From contig CM065296.1 of NCBI GenBank assembly GCA_032871835.1, positions 8,566,001 to 8,630,000 on the forward strand: a stretch of DNA of 64,000 nucleotides, read 5' to 3'. The translations under genes were made by a program, and so were the position numbers. Origin of the DNA: Dipteronia dyeriana (taxonomy: Eukaryota; Streptophyta; Magnoliopsida; Sapindales; Sapindaceae). This document shows positions 11,758 to 22,975 of this stretch, in pieces. The notes under the pieces are model-generated. The model did not search any database. It had not been told where the DNA came from and saw only the letters and a list, made by a program, of their open reading frames with translations. Numbering within the stretch: the stretch's first letter is position 1; each line of letters begins with the position of its first letter.

Positions 11758-12388
11758 TATTGGGTTATGTGAAGCTAGAAACGAACAAGAAAAACGAGCT
11801 CCAGCAGGAGACGCGTCGACGACCACGGCGGAGGCAAGTGTTCGGACCGCGGCACACATAGCAGAGAAGTCTGGGTGTGACATGCTGTGCGTACAGCGGC
11901 GTAGGCAACATGCACACACCATGGTCTGTGGAGCGGTATTCCACAGACGATTCATGCATTGTGGACCACGGCACAGGCATGTGCCCACACAGTGGTCTAG
12001 ACCGCAGTAGAGACGAAATTTGAGAGAAAAAGGAATCCTGTGCAAACAAGTAATTGTAAAAGGAAATAGATTCCAATTAGAATTTGGTTAACCCTAGTAC
12101 TCCCATATAAATACTACCATTATTTGTATTCCACATAGAGAAGAAAAAGAGCAAAAAAATACTGTGTAGTGTGTGATGAAAAATTGCTAGAGAGAGAGCA
12201 ATTATAGAGAGAGACTGAAAGAGAGCCAGAGAGATTGTAATCAACTATGATAAATAGTAGATTGAGTGCGGTGCGCTCCATGGACGTAGGCAAATTGCTG
12301 AACCACGTAAAATATTTTGTGTCTTCTTTTCTTATTGCTTTCTGTTTTGTCTTTGGATTTGTGTGTGTGCAATTTCTTCTATACAACA
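11758..12388 (+). repeat. Copia-1 3' LTR
   Basis: Matches 7042-7654 throughout, starting TATTGGG (the TG end has mutated to TA) and ending ATACAACA. Near the end it has an extra stretch (TTTGGATTTGTGTGTGTG), which explains its greater length. The CGTGG side of the shared hairpin is mutated here (CCATGGACG). Confidence 0.93.
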
Positions 12389-12451
12389 CAAGCAACACAC
12401 AACAACTCAAAATCTCTTACATCCATGCCATCTTTACATGACAACACGAAA

Positions 12452-12700
12452 TTAAAAAAAAACACATTCCAAAGCTTTTTGGTTTCCATTAAAATAACTA
12501 GCTTTACTCTTGAAACAAGGAGCATCACTAATAACCCTCAACTGAGAACAACTCCAAAGAGCATGCATTGACATCTCACTCCGTTGGAGAGAGACCGAAC
12601 ACCACAAATCCAACGTTAAACCATGAGAGGCCAGATTATTCCTAGTAGGGATCCAATCGTTACATGTTTTCCATAAGAAAACCTTTATTGTAGTAGGCAA
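12452..12700 (-). pseudogene. LINE-1 zf-RVT (zinc-binding) segment
   Basis: The minus-strand frame begins MPTTIKVFLWKTCNDWIPTR, then NLASHGLTLD. After a position where the first Cys pair is partly lost come ESAMH-like EMSMHALWSC and SQLRVI. This is the zf-RVT domain between reverse transcriptase and RNase H in plant LINEs. The next residues, FELLCVA, run up to the Copia-1 target site at 12389-12393 and continue at 7041 on the other side. Confidence 0.85.
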
Positions 12701-12849
12701 ATTGAGTTTCCAAAAGAACTTCCACTAAGAAATCGAAGGGTTCAAACTGGACACACTGGGATTCAAGTCAGAATTCATGGCAAGCTAATACCCACTCCGA
12801 ACCGAATACCTACCGAATTTATCAAATACTAAAAAAGAATATCATCCAA

Positions 12850-15166
12850 TCAGGAAATACTAAGAGGAATACTCAGAATAACCTCAGCGTCCTCCTTAAA
12901 GAAATTTTGCCGAACCATATTGTCATTCCACTTTTCGTTGATTGAATGAAGCATATCCACAATTGTCAACTCTCCTAACACCGGTGGGGAAAAAACTTTG
13001 AAAGTAGACAATCGTGGTATCCAACGGTCCCTGTAAGTCAAGATTTTTTGACCATCTTCAACTCTCCATCTAGACCCCTTCTCTAAAAGCTCTCTACCCC
13101 ACAATAGGCTCTTCCAAAGGAAAGAATCGGAATTCCCCTGACTAGCATTAAAAAAGAAAGTATCAGTGAAATAATAACTTTTGATCACTCGCGCTCTCAA
13201 GGTATTAGTAAATTGGAGAAGCCTCTAACATTTCTTTGCCAAAAAAACTTTATTAAAAGCACCTAAATCTCGAAAACCCAAACCTCCATCACAACGAGCC
13301 TTGCATAAGGACTTCCACTTGCACCAGTGCATTTTCCTTTTCGACACACCCCCACTCCACTAACACCTAGCACACAAATGATGAATATCTAAGATGAGAA
13401 AAGAAGGTAACCTAAATAGATTAATGAAATACACCGAAATGGACTGAATGACAGCTTTGAGGAGCACCTCCCACCCTCTGCTCGAGAAAACCCGATGACT
13501 CCATGAATTGAGCTTTTTCCAAACCCGATCCTTAATATCATTAAAAAGGTTTCGTTTACTTCTATTGGTAACACACGGGAGCCCCAGATATTTTAAATGA
13601 GACTCCACGATCTCCATCTTTAAAATCCCAGCCAAAGTCTCTCTATCGTGAGTCGTAATCTGCTTATTGAAACACATCGCTGACTTCTGAAAGTTGAAGC
13701 ATTGACCCGAAGCACGGAGAATAAGTACGCAAAATATTCTTAATAGTTAAACATTCATTTCTATTAGCCAGAGTGAAAAAGAGAATATCATCTGTAAAAA
13801 AACAAGTGAGTAATTTTTTGCCCATGTTTGCTGCATCAAAACCTAAAAAAATCTCCACTATTTTCCGCCAAATCAGACTCGAAAGACCCTTGCACATATA
13901 AGGAACAAATAAGGAGAAAGTGAATCCCCTTGACGTAGGCCCTCTGTAGGCTTAATATCACATCTGACTTGCCCATTCAGAATGAACGAATATCGAACTG
14001 ACGAAACACAATCCATGATAAGAGAAATCCAACGCTCCGAGAATCCCATACATCTCATCATCCCTTCTAAGAAGCTCCACTCCACCCTATCGTATACTTT
14101 CGACATATCCAATTTGAGAGACATAAAACCCTTCTTTTTTCTGTTAACCTTTCGATGCCAAGCATGCATGCATTCGAACCATATCGTTATCCGTAATACA
14201 TCTACCAGGAATAAATGCACTCTGAGTATCCGCTATAACACTATTAAGCACATTTCGGAGACGTTTTGCAAAGGCTTTGGAAATGCATTTAAAAATCACA
14301 TTGCACAAGCTAATCGGGTTCAATCCCGACATCCTTTCAACTTTTTTCACTTTCGGAATAAGATACAGTAAGTAGTGATTAAACCTCACAACCAATCGAC
14401 CCCTATTAAGACATTCCAAGCACAACTGTGTAACATCTTCTCTAATAACAGGCCAGAATTTCTGGTAAAAATCTACAGGAAAACCATCACTACTAGGAGC
14501 TTTTGACGGGTTCATCTGAAATAAATCACATCGAATCTCATATGTAGTAAATTGTCCATCAAGAAAATCTCTTAAATGTGGCAACAACCTACTCTCAACT
14601 GACCCAAAAACACCTTCCAGATCATTGCTAGAGGGTTGAGAATTGGAAAAAGGTGAAGAAAAATAGTTATTGATAATGATCACCATTTCTTCATCCTTAG
14701 TCTGCCATATGCCATCATCATCATACAGTTCTCGAATCATATTACAACTTCTTCGGGCATAAGCCTTAGCATGGAAAAATTTTGTATTACGATCCCCCCA
14801 TTTCAACCATAAAACTCTTGATCGTTGATGCCACAATGTTTCTTCTTTATATAACAGATTATCAAGCTCCCTTTCCACTTTTCTATACCTAGTCCAATCG
14901 ACCAAACCCCCAGTTTCGCTCAGACAAAATAGCTCATTCCTTTTCAAGGAAATGCTCTCATTTAGCTTCCGTTTATTGTCTTTATTCCACCTTTGAAGAT
15001 TCCTTTCACAAGACCCCAGCTTGTTAACCATTTTAGACATGTAGTTATCACCATTACCTTCCTTCAAGGCCGCTTGAATTAGCTCAAGGCAGCCCTTCTT
15101 ATTTTCCCAGCCTCTCTCATAGTGAAACCTCGGGCGCCGATCCCGTTGCCCCCTAACACTGTTCAT
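12850..15166 (-). pseudogene. LINE-1 reverse transcriptase
   Basis: Minus-strand order: a thumb-proximal linker (WNKDNKRKLNESISLKRNEL), WGDRNTKFFHAKA, the DGFPVDFYQKFWPVI region, YLIPKVKKVERMSGLNPISL, then after a frameshift near 14180 the palm A motif LDMSKVYDRVEW and the B motif GLRQGDSLSPYLF. The catalytic box reads FTDDILFF at 13782-13798, with both Asp present (FADD in most relatives). Downstream are KYLGLPCVTNRS and the WSHRVFSSRGWEVLLKAV connection. Frameshifts near 14180, 13880 and 13670 and several stops inactivate it. In a live LINE this domain copies the RNA by target-primed reverse transcription. Confidence 0.92.
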
Positions 15167-15174
15167 CTATATGA

Positions 15175-15859
15175 AGAAGAATTGATCTGTGATCTGATCT
15201 TCAATATGGAAGATGAGTAATAGTAGCAAGTGGGAAAAGATTACGCCAATCCACATTACTAACATAACGGTCCAGTTGTTCAAAAATCGTATTAGGTGAT
15301 TCTCAACGGTTAGACCACATGAATGGAGCCCCTACATACCCTAAATCCTTGAGACCACATTCTTCCAGGGTAGCACGGAAATTGTGCATCGGAGAATCTT
15401 ATCTTTAAACTCCTCCTGTTTCTTAGACAAACAAAGTATCTCATTAAAGTCCCATTCTACTAACCACGAAAGAGATGACATACCTGTCAATCTTCTTAAT
15501 AAAGTCCATCCATGAACACGTTGAGACAAAATCGGATGACCAAAAAATCCCGTCAACCTCCAAATTTTTTCCTTAAAAGATTCAATCACCGTGTCAATAT
15601 GGAAACACGAATACGAAATCAGAGAGATCCCAACATCCACTTTCCGTAATAAACATAAACCACCGCTATTACCCACCCTATTCACCACCAATTTTGCAAC
15701 AAAACCCAACTTAACCCTTAATTTATCCATAACGATATGATCATAAATTGTCTCCATCAGAAAGACAATCACGGGGTGATGTTCCTGCACTAAGGAATGC
15801 AGGAAACGAAACGCTCGACCCCCTCCCAAACCCCGAGCGTTCCAACATATGGTTTTCAT
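15175..15859 (-). pseudogene. LINE-1 APE-type endonuclease
   Basis: The first ATG in frame is at 15859: MKTICWNARGLGGGRAF, the usual start of ORF2 in plant LINEs. ETIYDHIVMDK (catalytic Glu) and SWLVEWDFNEIL (Asp/Asn pair) follow. After a frameshift near 15400 the end motif RSDHRSILL is seen at about 15195. This domain nicks target DNA in active elements. It lies directly downstream of ORF1. Confidence 0.88.
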
Positions 15860-15879
15860 TACGTCTGACAAGCCGAGAA

Positions 15880-17254
15880 AATAACCCGACCTACCGATAT
15901 CTCATCTGTAACAGTAGTAAACTTTGTCTTCCTCTTAGATTTCTTCACTGCTGGAGCCACAGTCAAGATAGTTGGATCACTCAAGCCCCTTTTACCCACA
16001 CCTGCCATCCCATTTGAGGTTGCCACATTCCGATTACCTTCCCTAGCCAATTGTTTCCATCTACCCTCTTCGCACGCCCATCCACCACCTTGTAATATCT
16101 TTTTGCTTGAACAAAATCGTTGTCATTCCCATTGTGAGCCGCCACAATAGAATATTCACGTCCATTTTATCCCCGTGTAAAAAATTGGCAGGCTTCTCTC
16201 CCGAGTCAGCAACCACAAGTTCATCATGCATGTGTGTCTCAACATTAGTAAAGGACTCCACAACCCTACCTTCATCATCATCCCTTACTATCGCCGTATC
16301 TCGAGGAACCTACAAATCCCTAGATAAACAATCCTCATTTAACCCTACCGAACTATGGCTACAATCTCCCCGATCAGTCCCACTGGTATTTTTCCTCCAG
16401 GAATCTTTCTCCCACCGACTCATAGAACCCCTAGATAACGTATCTCGTAAGCCTTCAGTTTTACCAGTCGATACATCCCCATGACCACATTAGTGATACC
16501 TATATTTATTTTATCCTTGTGTATCCGTTGCTCTCATCCATGGCCCAAACTCAAACTTTGTATCTCCTCTTCTGGTATCTTCCTTTCTAATCAGACATTC
16601 CTGGTAACAATGGTCGATCAATCCACAATGGAAGCAATACTCTGGAAGCCTCTCATAACGCAAGAGCAAAAATGACTTCTTCCCTTCTTCTAATTCCAAT
16701 CATAGAAACCATTTTAAAGGCTTTGATATATCAATAGCCACTTTAATCCGCATATACTTCCTAAAACACTCTCCAGTCACACCAACACCAATGTCTTTAA
16801 AATCTCCTATTATCTTACCCAAGAACTCACCCATCTCCCTAGTCATGCATAATAATGGCGCGTTAAGAATCTGGATCCAAAACACCATTTTGTGAAAAGA
16901 TAAATAAGTAATGTCTCCCACACCGGATGGTTTCTCCAATACAGGAAGATAATTATCGAAACTCCAAGGTCCTCTTGCCAACACCCGAAATCGGTCACCC
17001 TGATTGCAGAAATAAAACAAAAACGTATTATCTTTCACCACCTCAATATCCAGAGTTAATTGCCAAACCCTCGGGATTACTGCTCTGAAAACGTCCCTGT
17101 TAACATGCTTATTTGATATTACTTTTCCGATGAGACTCAAATCAAGCTTCTTTCCAACTGACACCTTTAATGTATCATCAACACACCACAGTTTCTCCTC
17201 ATGGCTTTTAATGGATAGAGCTGCGTATAGTTTCACAATCTCCTCAGGATCCAT
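15880..17254 (-). pseudogene. LINE-1 ORF1 (DUF4283-like, zinc knuckle)
   Basis: The ATG at 17254 opens MDPEEIVKLYAALSIK, then a DUF4283-like RNA-binding domain (LWCVDDTLKVSVG, RVWQLTLDIEVVKDNTFLFY, ARGPWSFDNYLPVLEK, MVFWIQILNAPLLCM). A TGA at 16700 replaces an expected Arg codon. The same frame goes on as RLPEYCFHCGLIDHCYQEC, a CX2CX4HX4C knuckle, and FGPWMRA. The C-terminal tail to about 15880 is low in complexity and broken. The 5' leader (17255-17406) contains CCGCCGAAA-like sequence and AGGGTTTTAGAGAAACCCTA, common in plant LINE leaders. Confidence 0.88.
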
Positions 17255-17419
17255 ATCAACCCCCACCCAAGATTATTGAGAAAAACAAAGGAATAGCCGT
17301 CGCCGAAAAAACACCGTAGAGACCGCCTACTTCTACACTAGGGTTTTAGAGAAACCCTAGGAGAATAAAATTATAGAAAATGTCGTAGAAATTTTTTGTT
17401 ATTATGGGGTTACGTATGT

Positions 17420-17750
17420 AAACTTTCTAATTGAATAAAAATTAGGATTTCTAAATAGTGTTTTTTAATATATCATTATTATTAATAACAAGTGGTTACG
17501 ACTTATTTTATTTTTGTTGTCTTCCTTACAAGCAACCGATCATAAATATAAATACGAAACATTATGATTTTATGTTTGAAAGCATGAAACACAACGATTT
17601 CAATAATGCTAAAAGTATACTTAGTAACTTAATGTGATGTTTTAAGTTTGAATCATGCACCACAAGTGAAATATCAATATACATGTTTTAACTTAATGTT
17701 GTTGGGAAGAGAAATCTTGTATCATGGACTAGTTTAATTTTTAAGATCAT
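17420..17750. other. AT-rich non-coding spacer
   Basis: Between the right LINE-1 target copy and the next element there is AT-rich sequence without reading frames, repeats or motifs that I recognise. Confidence 0.5.
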
Positions 17751-17923
17751 CTCCAATGCAACACTAAATTAGTGTAAAAAAACTAACTTGGTTTAAAAGG
17801 GTGCTCCAATGCAATACTAAATTTAAATTTCTAAGATAAAATTTAGTGTTGAGTGAATTGTGTAACACTATTCACTCAACACTAATATTTTTTTTGTTAC
17901 AATTCCTAATTTAACCCTCCCAT
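17751..17923. mobile_element. Left arm of a short TIR element split by Copia-2
   Basis: GATCATCTCCAATGCAACAC and TAAATTAGTGTAAA here resemble, in inverted orientation, the stretch at 37196-37245 (TATACCAAATTGGTGTTGGA and TGCATTGG). Both arms carry a CCAATGCA block next to an ACxAAATTxGTGTA block. A second CTCCAATGCAATACTAAATT copy and a GTGTTGAGTGAAT/ATTCACTCAACAC palindrome lie inside. Removing Copia-2 would leave a non-coding element of about 0.9 kb. The assignment rests on partial arm similarity only. Confidence 0.4.
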
Positions 17924-18420
17924 TGTGAAGGATAATTCCAATATTGATATATTTGGTGGTAAATCATCTAGTACAGGACAAACCAGCTTGAAGTCAGTCG
18001 TTGATACAAAACTTCTCAAAGCTACAAGTGATGGATTGGTCAAGAAATCTCAACCGTACTTTCACAACACATCTAAGGTCAAGAATAAACCTTAAGGATG
18101 AATCTCAACCTTACATTAGTGATAACAAAGAACAAAGCTATGGATGGAGATGAAGAAATGCCTAATAGAATTTAGGTTCCAAAATCTGTTATTATAAAAG
18201 TTGATGTGGCAAAACAATTGGGTCACCGTGAATCTAGGAATGTTAGTTAGAAACATTCAAGATGTGTGATTCCACAATACATATACATAGTATTTGTATT
18301 CAATTGTATTATTCAAGATTTTGTTAATAAAATTTCTCTATAAACCAGACTCTGTTATTGAGCAGGTAATAGCTTCATTGAAGCATTCTCTCAAACACCT
18401 TACACTTCCATTTCTTTACA
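17924..18420 (+). repeat. Copia-2 5' LTR
   Basis: A 497-bp repeat starting TGTGAAGGATAATTCC and ending TTTCTTTACA. It matches 23806-24273 plus 36501-36528, with roughly one difference in ten bases by eye. Confidence 0.93.
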
Positions 18421-18433
18421 TGGTATCAGAGCC
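18421..18433 (+). promoter_or_regulatory. Copia-2 primer-binding site
   Basis: TGGTATCAGAGCC directly abuts the 5' LTR. It is the canonical Copia primer site, complementary to the 3' end of initiator tRNA-Met. Confidence 0.92.
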
Positions 18434-18455
18434 TTATACTCTTGATCAAATCGTC

Positions 18456-19560
18456 ATGGATCAGTTTTCACCAACAACACAACCATCTCAGTCAAATCAG
18501 ACTCGTTCTTCATCAAATCCTTTTCCAAAGATCGAATCTCCAATGATTGCAAAGACTCTAAACTACAACCTTCCTATAAATTTCAATCGTGAGAACTATA
18601 TTTACTGGAAAGCTCTTGTTCTTCCTGCAATCAGAGCGTTAGAACTTGAAGACTTCATTAATGAAGTCAGACTGTGTCCAAGTAAGTACACTGATCCTCT
18701 TGACTCAGAAAAAAATGAGAATAATCTAGTGATAAATAGCGATTTTATTGCTTGGAGAAGATTAAATCAATTTTTATTAAGCTGGCTATTATCTACTGTA
18801 ATCGAAAATCTGATCGGTCAAGTCACAAAGTGTACCTCATCACTTGAAACTTGGAGAACACTTGAAAGGTTGTTTTCACATCAGTTAATGGTCAGGGTTA
18901 TGCATCTGAGACAATAACTTGGAAGCATGAAGAAAGGATCGAGCACTATTACCGATTTTGTACTTAGTCAAGAAGGTTGGTGATAGTTTGAAATCGGCTA
19001 GAGATAATGTTTCAGATCGTGATCTACTTTTGTGTGTGCTTAATAGTGTTAGACATGAATTTGATGCAGTGGTGGTACTAATAACAACTCAACAAAACAC
19101 TTTATCGCTTTACGATGCTCAGTATATGTTTATGATACATGAGCAACATATCGAGCACCTAAACACTGCTACACAAGGAGATGCTAATCCCTCTGCAAGC
19201 TTTGTAACTAACAATAATGGAAAAGGAAGTAGAAGAAGCAACAATAGAGGTGGTTACAATTCTGGTGGACGAGATGGTGGAAATAGAGGACGATGAGGAT
19301 GAGGTAATTGGAACAACAACAATAACAAACCTATATGTCAGATTTATGGTCGAGTTGGCCATTTTGATCAAAGGTGCTACAATAGATTTGATAGAAACTA
19401 TCAAAATCGAACAACAGGTAAAAATGCTAACAACTCAGGCTCACACAGCACAGGATCACAAAGTCAGACTCAAGGCAACAATTCTGGAACAATTTCTCAT
19501 AAACATCAAGGCAATATCAACAACAACTTGCATGCAAACTACAATCAAACATTTGCCTAT
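18456..19560 (+). pseudogene. Copia-2 gag with zinc knuckle
   Basis: The ATG at 18456 starts MDQFSPTTQPSQSNQTRSS. A gag core follows: INFNRENYIYWKALVLPAI, LEDFINEV, then LLSWLLSTVIENLIGQV and LETWRTLERLF. A TAA at about 18916 and a frameshift near 18955 break it. VKKVGDSLKSARDNVSDRDL and a Gly/Arg/Asn-rich tail follow. The zinc knuckle at about 19333-19380 reads CQIYGRVGHFDQRC, with the second Cys changed to Tyr. A second frame change lies near 19300. Confidence 0.88.
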
Positions 19561-20819
19561 ATTGCCACCCCTGAATCAGTGATAGACCCTGTGTGGTATC
19601 CGGAAAGTGGCGCCTCAAGCCACATCACTTCTGACCTTGGTAAGTTTTCGACTTTTTCTCCCTATAAAAGTAGTGAAATGCTTGCAATTAGTAGTGGTGA
19701 TCAGTTAGAAATAGTTCATATCGGCCTTGCTAATGTTGTTTCACATATATATCTTGCTAAGACTCTGATCTTGAAGAATATTTTACATGTTCCTCATATT
19801 GCTAAAAATCTGTTGAGCATATCAAAGTTTACCAGGATAATAATGCAATCGCTGAATTTTGTGGCGATTGTTGTCTTATAAAGGACAAGGATTCTAAGAG
19901 AATTCTTCTCAAAGGTTTGCTTAAAGATGGTTTGTACCAACTTGAGTTGAAAGCCGATGGCAAGATGGTTGGTGCTCAGTCCAAAGATCATGTTGTTTTG
20001 CTTTCAAAGTTTTCTTCCTTTCTTTGTAATAAGAAATCTGTTGTTAGTAAGAATTCACCATGTACAGAATCTCTTCTAACGCGTACTCGGCCAATTCCTT
20101 GTGTTAATATAGTTGCTAATGACTGTATACAAGAAACTTCAATCAATAATAAGAATAGTGCAACTTTGTGGCACAACAAACTTGGCCATCCGAGTCGTCA
20201 AATTCTTAGACAAATTTAAAAACAGCTAAATGTGTCTTGTAATATGTCTGATATTAAGTGGTGGAATGCATGCAAACTTGGCAAGATACATCGGTTACCT
20301 TTTCAGAGGTCTGGTGTCAAGTTTAAAGTGCCACTAGAGTTGATTTTCACTGATATATGGGGACTCTCCCCTATGGTGTCTACATCTGGTCATAGATACT
20401 GTATCTTTTTCGTGGATGATTATACTAGATTTACCTAGGTGTTTCCTATTTTTTTAAAGTTTGAGGCTCTTCCTGTTTTTTCTTTTTAGGTTTAAGGCTC
20501 TCCTGTTTTTCTGAGGTTTAAGAAACAAGTGGAGCTTCAATTTGACACCAAAATTCACAGCTTACAGTCTGATATAGGGATGGAATTTCAGTCCTTCACT
20601 TTGAGTCTTCAACAGTTTGGTATTATTCATAGGTTTTCTTGTGCCTACACATACCAATAAAATGGTGTACCTGAGCGAAAGCACAAACACATTGTAGAAA
20701 CAGGTATCATACTTTTAGCTCAATCCTAACTTCCTTTGCAGTTTTGGTCTGATGCCTTTTGTGTTGTTGTCCTTCTCATAAACAACCTACCTACCCCTGT
20801 ATTGAAAGGTGTCATATAT
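19561..20819 (+). pseudogene. Copia-2 protease and integrase (first half)
   Basis: The protease site reads WYPESGASSHITSD, so the catalytic Asp of DSG is Glu. NILHVPHIAKNLLSISKF leads to the integrase zinc-binding WHNKLGHPSRQ and WNACKLGKIHRLPF. The core has the first Asp in LIFTDIWGL, then the altered SDIGMEFQS (normally SDNGxE) and NGVPERKHKHIVE with the Glu retained. Stops and a duplicated segment near 20450-20510 (GTTTxAGGCTCT...CTGTTTTT twice) interrupt it. The coding sequence stops at TPVLK, where the solo LTR is inserted. Confidence 0.88.
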
Positions 20820-21706
20820 GAATTTTATCGTAGGAACACGTCATCTTCAAAGAGGATAAATTGCCAGGTGGACATCTGAATAGGCATTCAGAAAATATCC
20901 TACAAGACAGCACCGAAGAAGAGAAAACCCGAGTAAGAAGATGTTAAACAAAACCTACTAAGGGGCAATCAACGTTATATACTACTCGGGATCAATTAAA
21001 AGAAATTCGGGGCTGGTTAGATGACATTTCTACTCGAGAAAAAATGATGTTACTCAAGACCAGCGGGTATTGTCCTTACTCGGGACAAACATGAAGAAAA
21101 CTGAATAAAAGCCCAGCGCATAGCCCACGTGGATCAAGTCATTAAGATGCACGGAGATATCCATATCAAAAAGGAATCCCAATAAGAACAGAATATTAAA
21201 CAGGAAAGGTTCCCAATCGGGCAACAACTTTATTTTTTCAAAAAGACTATGCTCTTATAAGGAAATAAGTCCTAATTGGACTACATTGCTAGAGTCCCAT
21301 TCGACCTCAATACAAGACTCTGAAATAGAAAAGAAGACAATCAGCTTCAAGCAAGTAAATAATTGTAATTAAATACAAAAATCTTCTATTACTTGTACAA
21401 AGTAGATTAGGGTTCTATAAACATATAAATAGACCCATAATTTCAAAAAAAAAAATACATACAGCATTAATAGAAAAATACAGAAGGAAAAAAGAGAGAT
21501 CGAGAGCTTGTAATATTATAATTTCATATTGGATTTTGACTTGGTTGATCATTCAACCACTCGTGGACGTTTCTCCGGTCATCGAAGTTTTACCACGTAA
21601 AAAAACTTGCGACTTGATTACTTTCTCCTTCTTTTTTTCTTTGAAATTACAGCCGAAATCCAATCATTGTTGGCTTTTCTCATACGTCGAGAAATCAACG
21701 TCAACA
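20820..21706 (+). mobile_element. Solo LTR of a Gypsy-type element inside Copia-2
   Basis: An 887-bp TG...CA segment starting TGTCATATATG and ending AACGTCAACA. It is flanked by AAAGG (20815-20819) and AAAGA (21707-21711). Subtracting it rejoins the integrase frame as LKEKSPFEVL. The 3' part resembles the LTRs of the Gypsy element at 24274, with TATAAATAGACCC at about 21426 and the CGTGGACGTTTCTCC / TTTTACCACGTAAA motif at 21563-21600. There is no internal coding sequence, so it is the product of LTR-LTR recombination. Confidence 0.87.
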
Positions 21707-21711
21707 AAAGA

Positions 21712-22975
21712 AAAGTCTCCCTTTGAAGTCTTATGCAAAAGGAAACCTAACTATTCATATTTTAAGTCTTTTGGATGTTCTGCTTTCCTTACACATGTCC
21801 TTATTCTAGAACCAAGTTTGGGTTTCATTCCACCAAATGTGTATACATTGGTTATAGTTCTCAGAACAAGGGCTATAAGTGTCTTAGTCCTTTTGGGAAA
21901 ATTTTCATCTATAGGAATGTGTTATTTCATGAGTTTGAATTTTTGTATCTACAACTATTTCCTTTACAAGAGACATCTGTTAAACCACCCACATCTGGTC
22001 CTGCAATGTCCATTACTACTAATCACAGTGTATCTAGGTCTGTACCATGTGCAATTCCTAGTGTTTTGAATACATGTGCCGAAGCTAACATGATTCTTCT
22101 AATGTTGTTATAGATCTCACATCTCAGCAACCAAGTATGCCTTTGAGTAATGCAGGTGTTTTATTGACTCGTGCTATGGTGACATGGTCCAAAATGGGGT
22201 CTCTTAAACCAAGAGTATACTCAGCTCTTTGTCAGGCTCCTTGTCAAAATTTGATCTCTGAACCACACAGTGTTAAAGCAGCTCTTGATGATTCTAATTG
22301 GAGACAAGTGATGATTGGTAAGTACAATGCTCTACTTCACAATCATACACGGTCATTGGTTCCATCATTTGAAGGGATGAATATAGTAGGCCATAAATGG
22401 GTCTTCAGGGTTAAGTACAAGCCTAATGGTTCAGTTTTAAAGTACAAAGCGAGGCTTATTGCAAATGGGTTTCATTAGACTCCTGGGATTGATTTTTCAG
22501 ACATCTTTAGCCTGGTAATCAAGCTTTCTACTATAAGTGTTATCTTGACTTTAGCTGTATCATTTGGTTGTCCAATTCAACAAGTGGATGTCAATAACGC
22601 ATTTCTGAATGGCGACTTACAAGAGGTGGTGTACATGGAACAACTAGCTGGGTTTATCGATGCTATCAAACCCAGTCATGTCTGTAGGCTTCACAAGGCT
22701 TATATGGCCTCAAATGAGCTCCTCGAGCTTGGTTTCATAAGCTTAAAGAGGCCTTGCTAGAATAAGGTTTCTCTCCTTCAGCTTCTGATGTGTCCTTGTT
22801 CATAAAATGGGTTGCAGGTCATGTAGTGTATCTCTTGATCTATGTTGATGATATGTTAGTCACATGTAGTGATTCTACTCTAATAGGATTAACCATTGCA
22901 ACTCTTCATTCACGGTTTGTCCTTAAAGACTTAGGTCACATTAATTACTTCCTTAGATTTGAAGTCTACTGAGAT
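21712..22975 (+). pseudogene. Copia-2 integrase end and reverse transcriptase
   Basis: The frame resumes as KSPFEVLCKRKPNYSYFKSF, shifts frame near 21785, and continues CVYIGYSSQNKGYKC. The RT starts with KAALDDSNWRQVMIGKYNAL. Then come WVFRVKYKPNGSVLKYKARL, a TAG at 22476, IQQVDVNNAFLNGDL and the hallmark YVDDML at about 22840-22858, with both catalytic Asp intact. SDSTLIGL and LKDLGHINYFL follow, with a TGA at about 22970. Several frameshifts lie in the LHKAYMA / ELLELGF stretch, which normally reads LYGLKQAPR. Confidence 0.88.

Larger units (their letters stand above)
7042..12388 (+). mobile_element. Copia-1: complete but dead Ty1/Copia retrotransposon
   Basis: A 5.35-kb LTR element inserted in LINE-1. 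Its LTRs of about 613 and 631 bp begin TGTTGGG / TATTGGG and end ACAACA. The flanks are CAAGA (7037-7041) and CAAGC (12389-12393), a 5-bp target duplication with one change. The interior has a tRNA-Met-type primer site, gag with a zinc knuckle, protease, integrase, reverse transcriptase and RNase H in the Ty1/Copia order, and a purine tract before the 3' LTR. The sequence resembles Tork/Tnt1-type plant elements. At least ten in-frame stops break the polyprotein, mostly explained by single transitions. Subtracting the element restores the LINE frame (VAW followed by IWFRRN). Confidence 0.95.
6346..17406 (-). mobile_element. LINE-1: full-length plant LINE, split by Copia-1
   Basis: A minus-strand non-LTR retrotransposon. 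It is flanked by GGGTTATGTATGT (6334-6346) and GGGTTACGTATGT (17407-17419), a 13-bp target duplication with one mismatch. The minus-strand 3' end carries a poly(A) (the T run at about 6346-6358). In minus-strand order it holds ORF1 with a DUF4283-like domain and zinc knuckle, then an ORF2 with APE-type endonuclease, reverse transcriptase, zf-RVT domain and a C-terminal RNase H. Removing Copia-1 (7042-12388) leaves about 5.7 kb, a usual full length for plant L1-type LINEs. All coding parts carry stops and frameshifts, so it cannot be autonomous. Confidence 0.92.
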
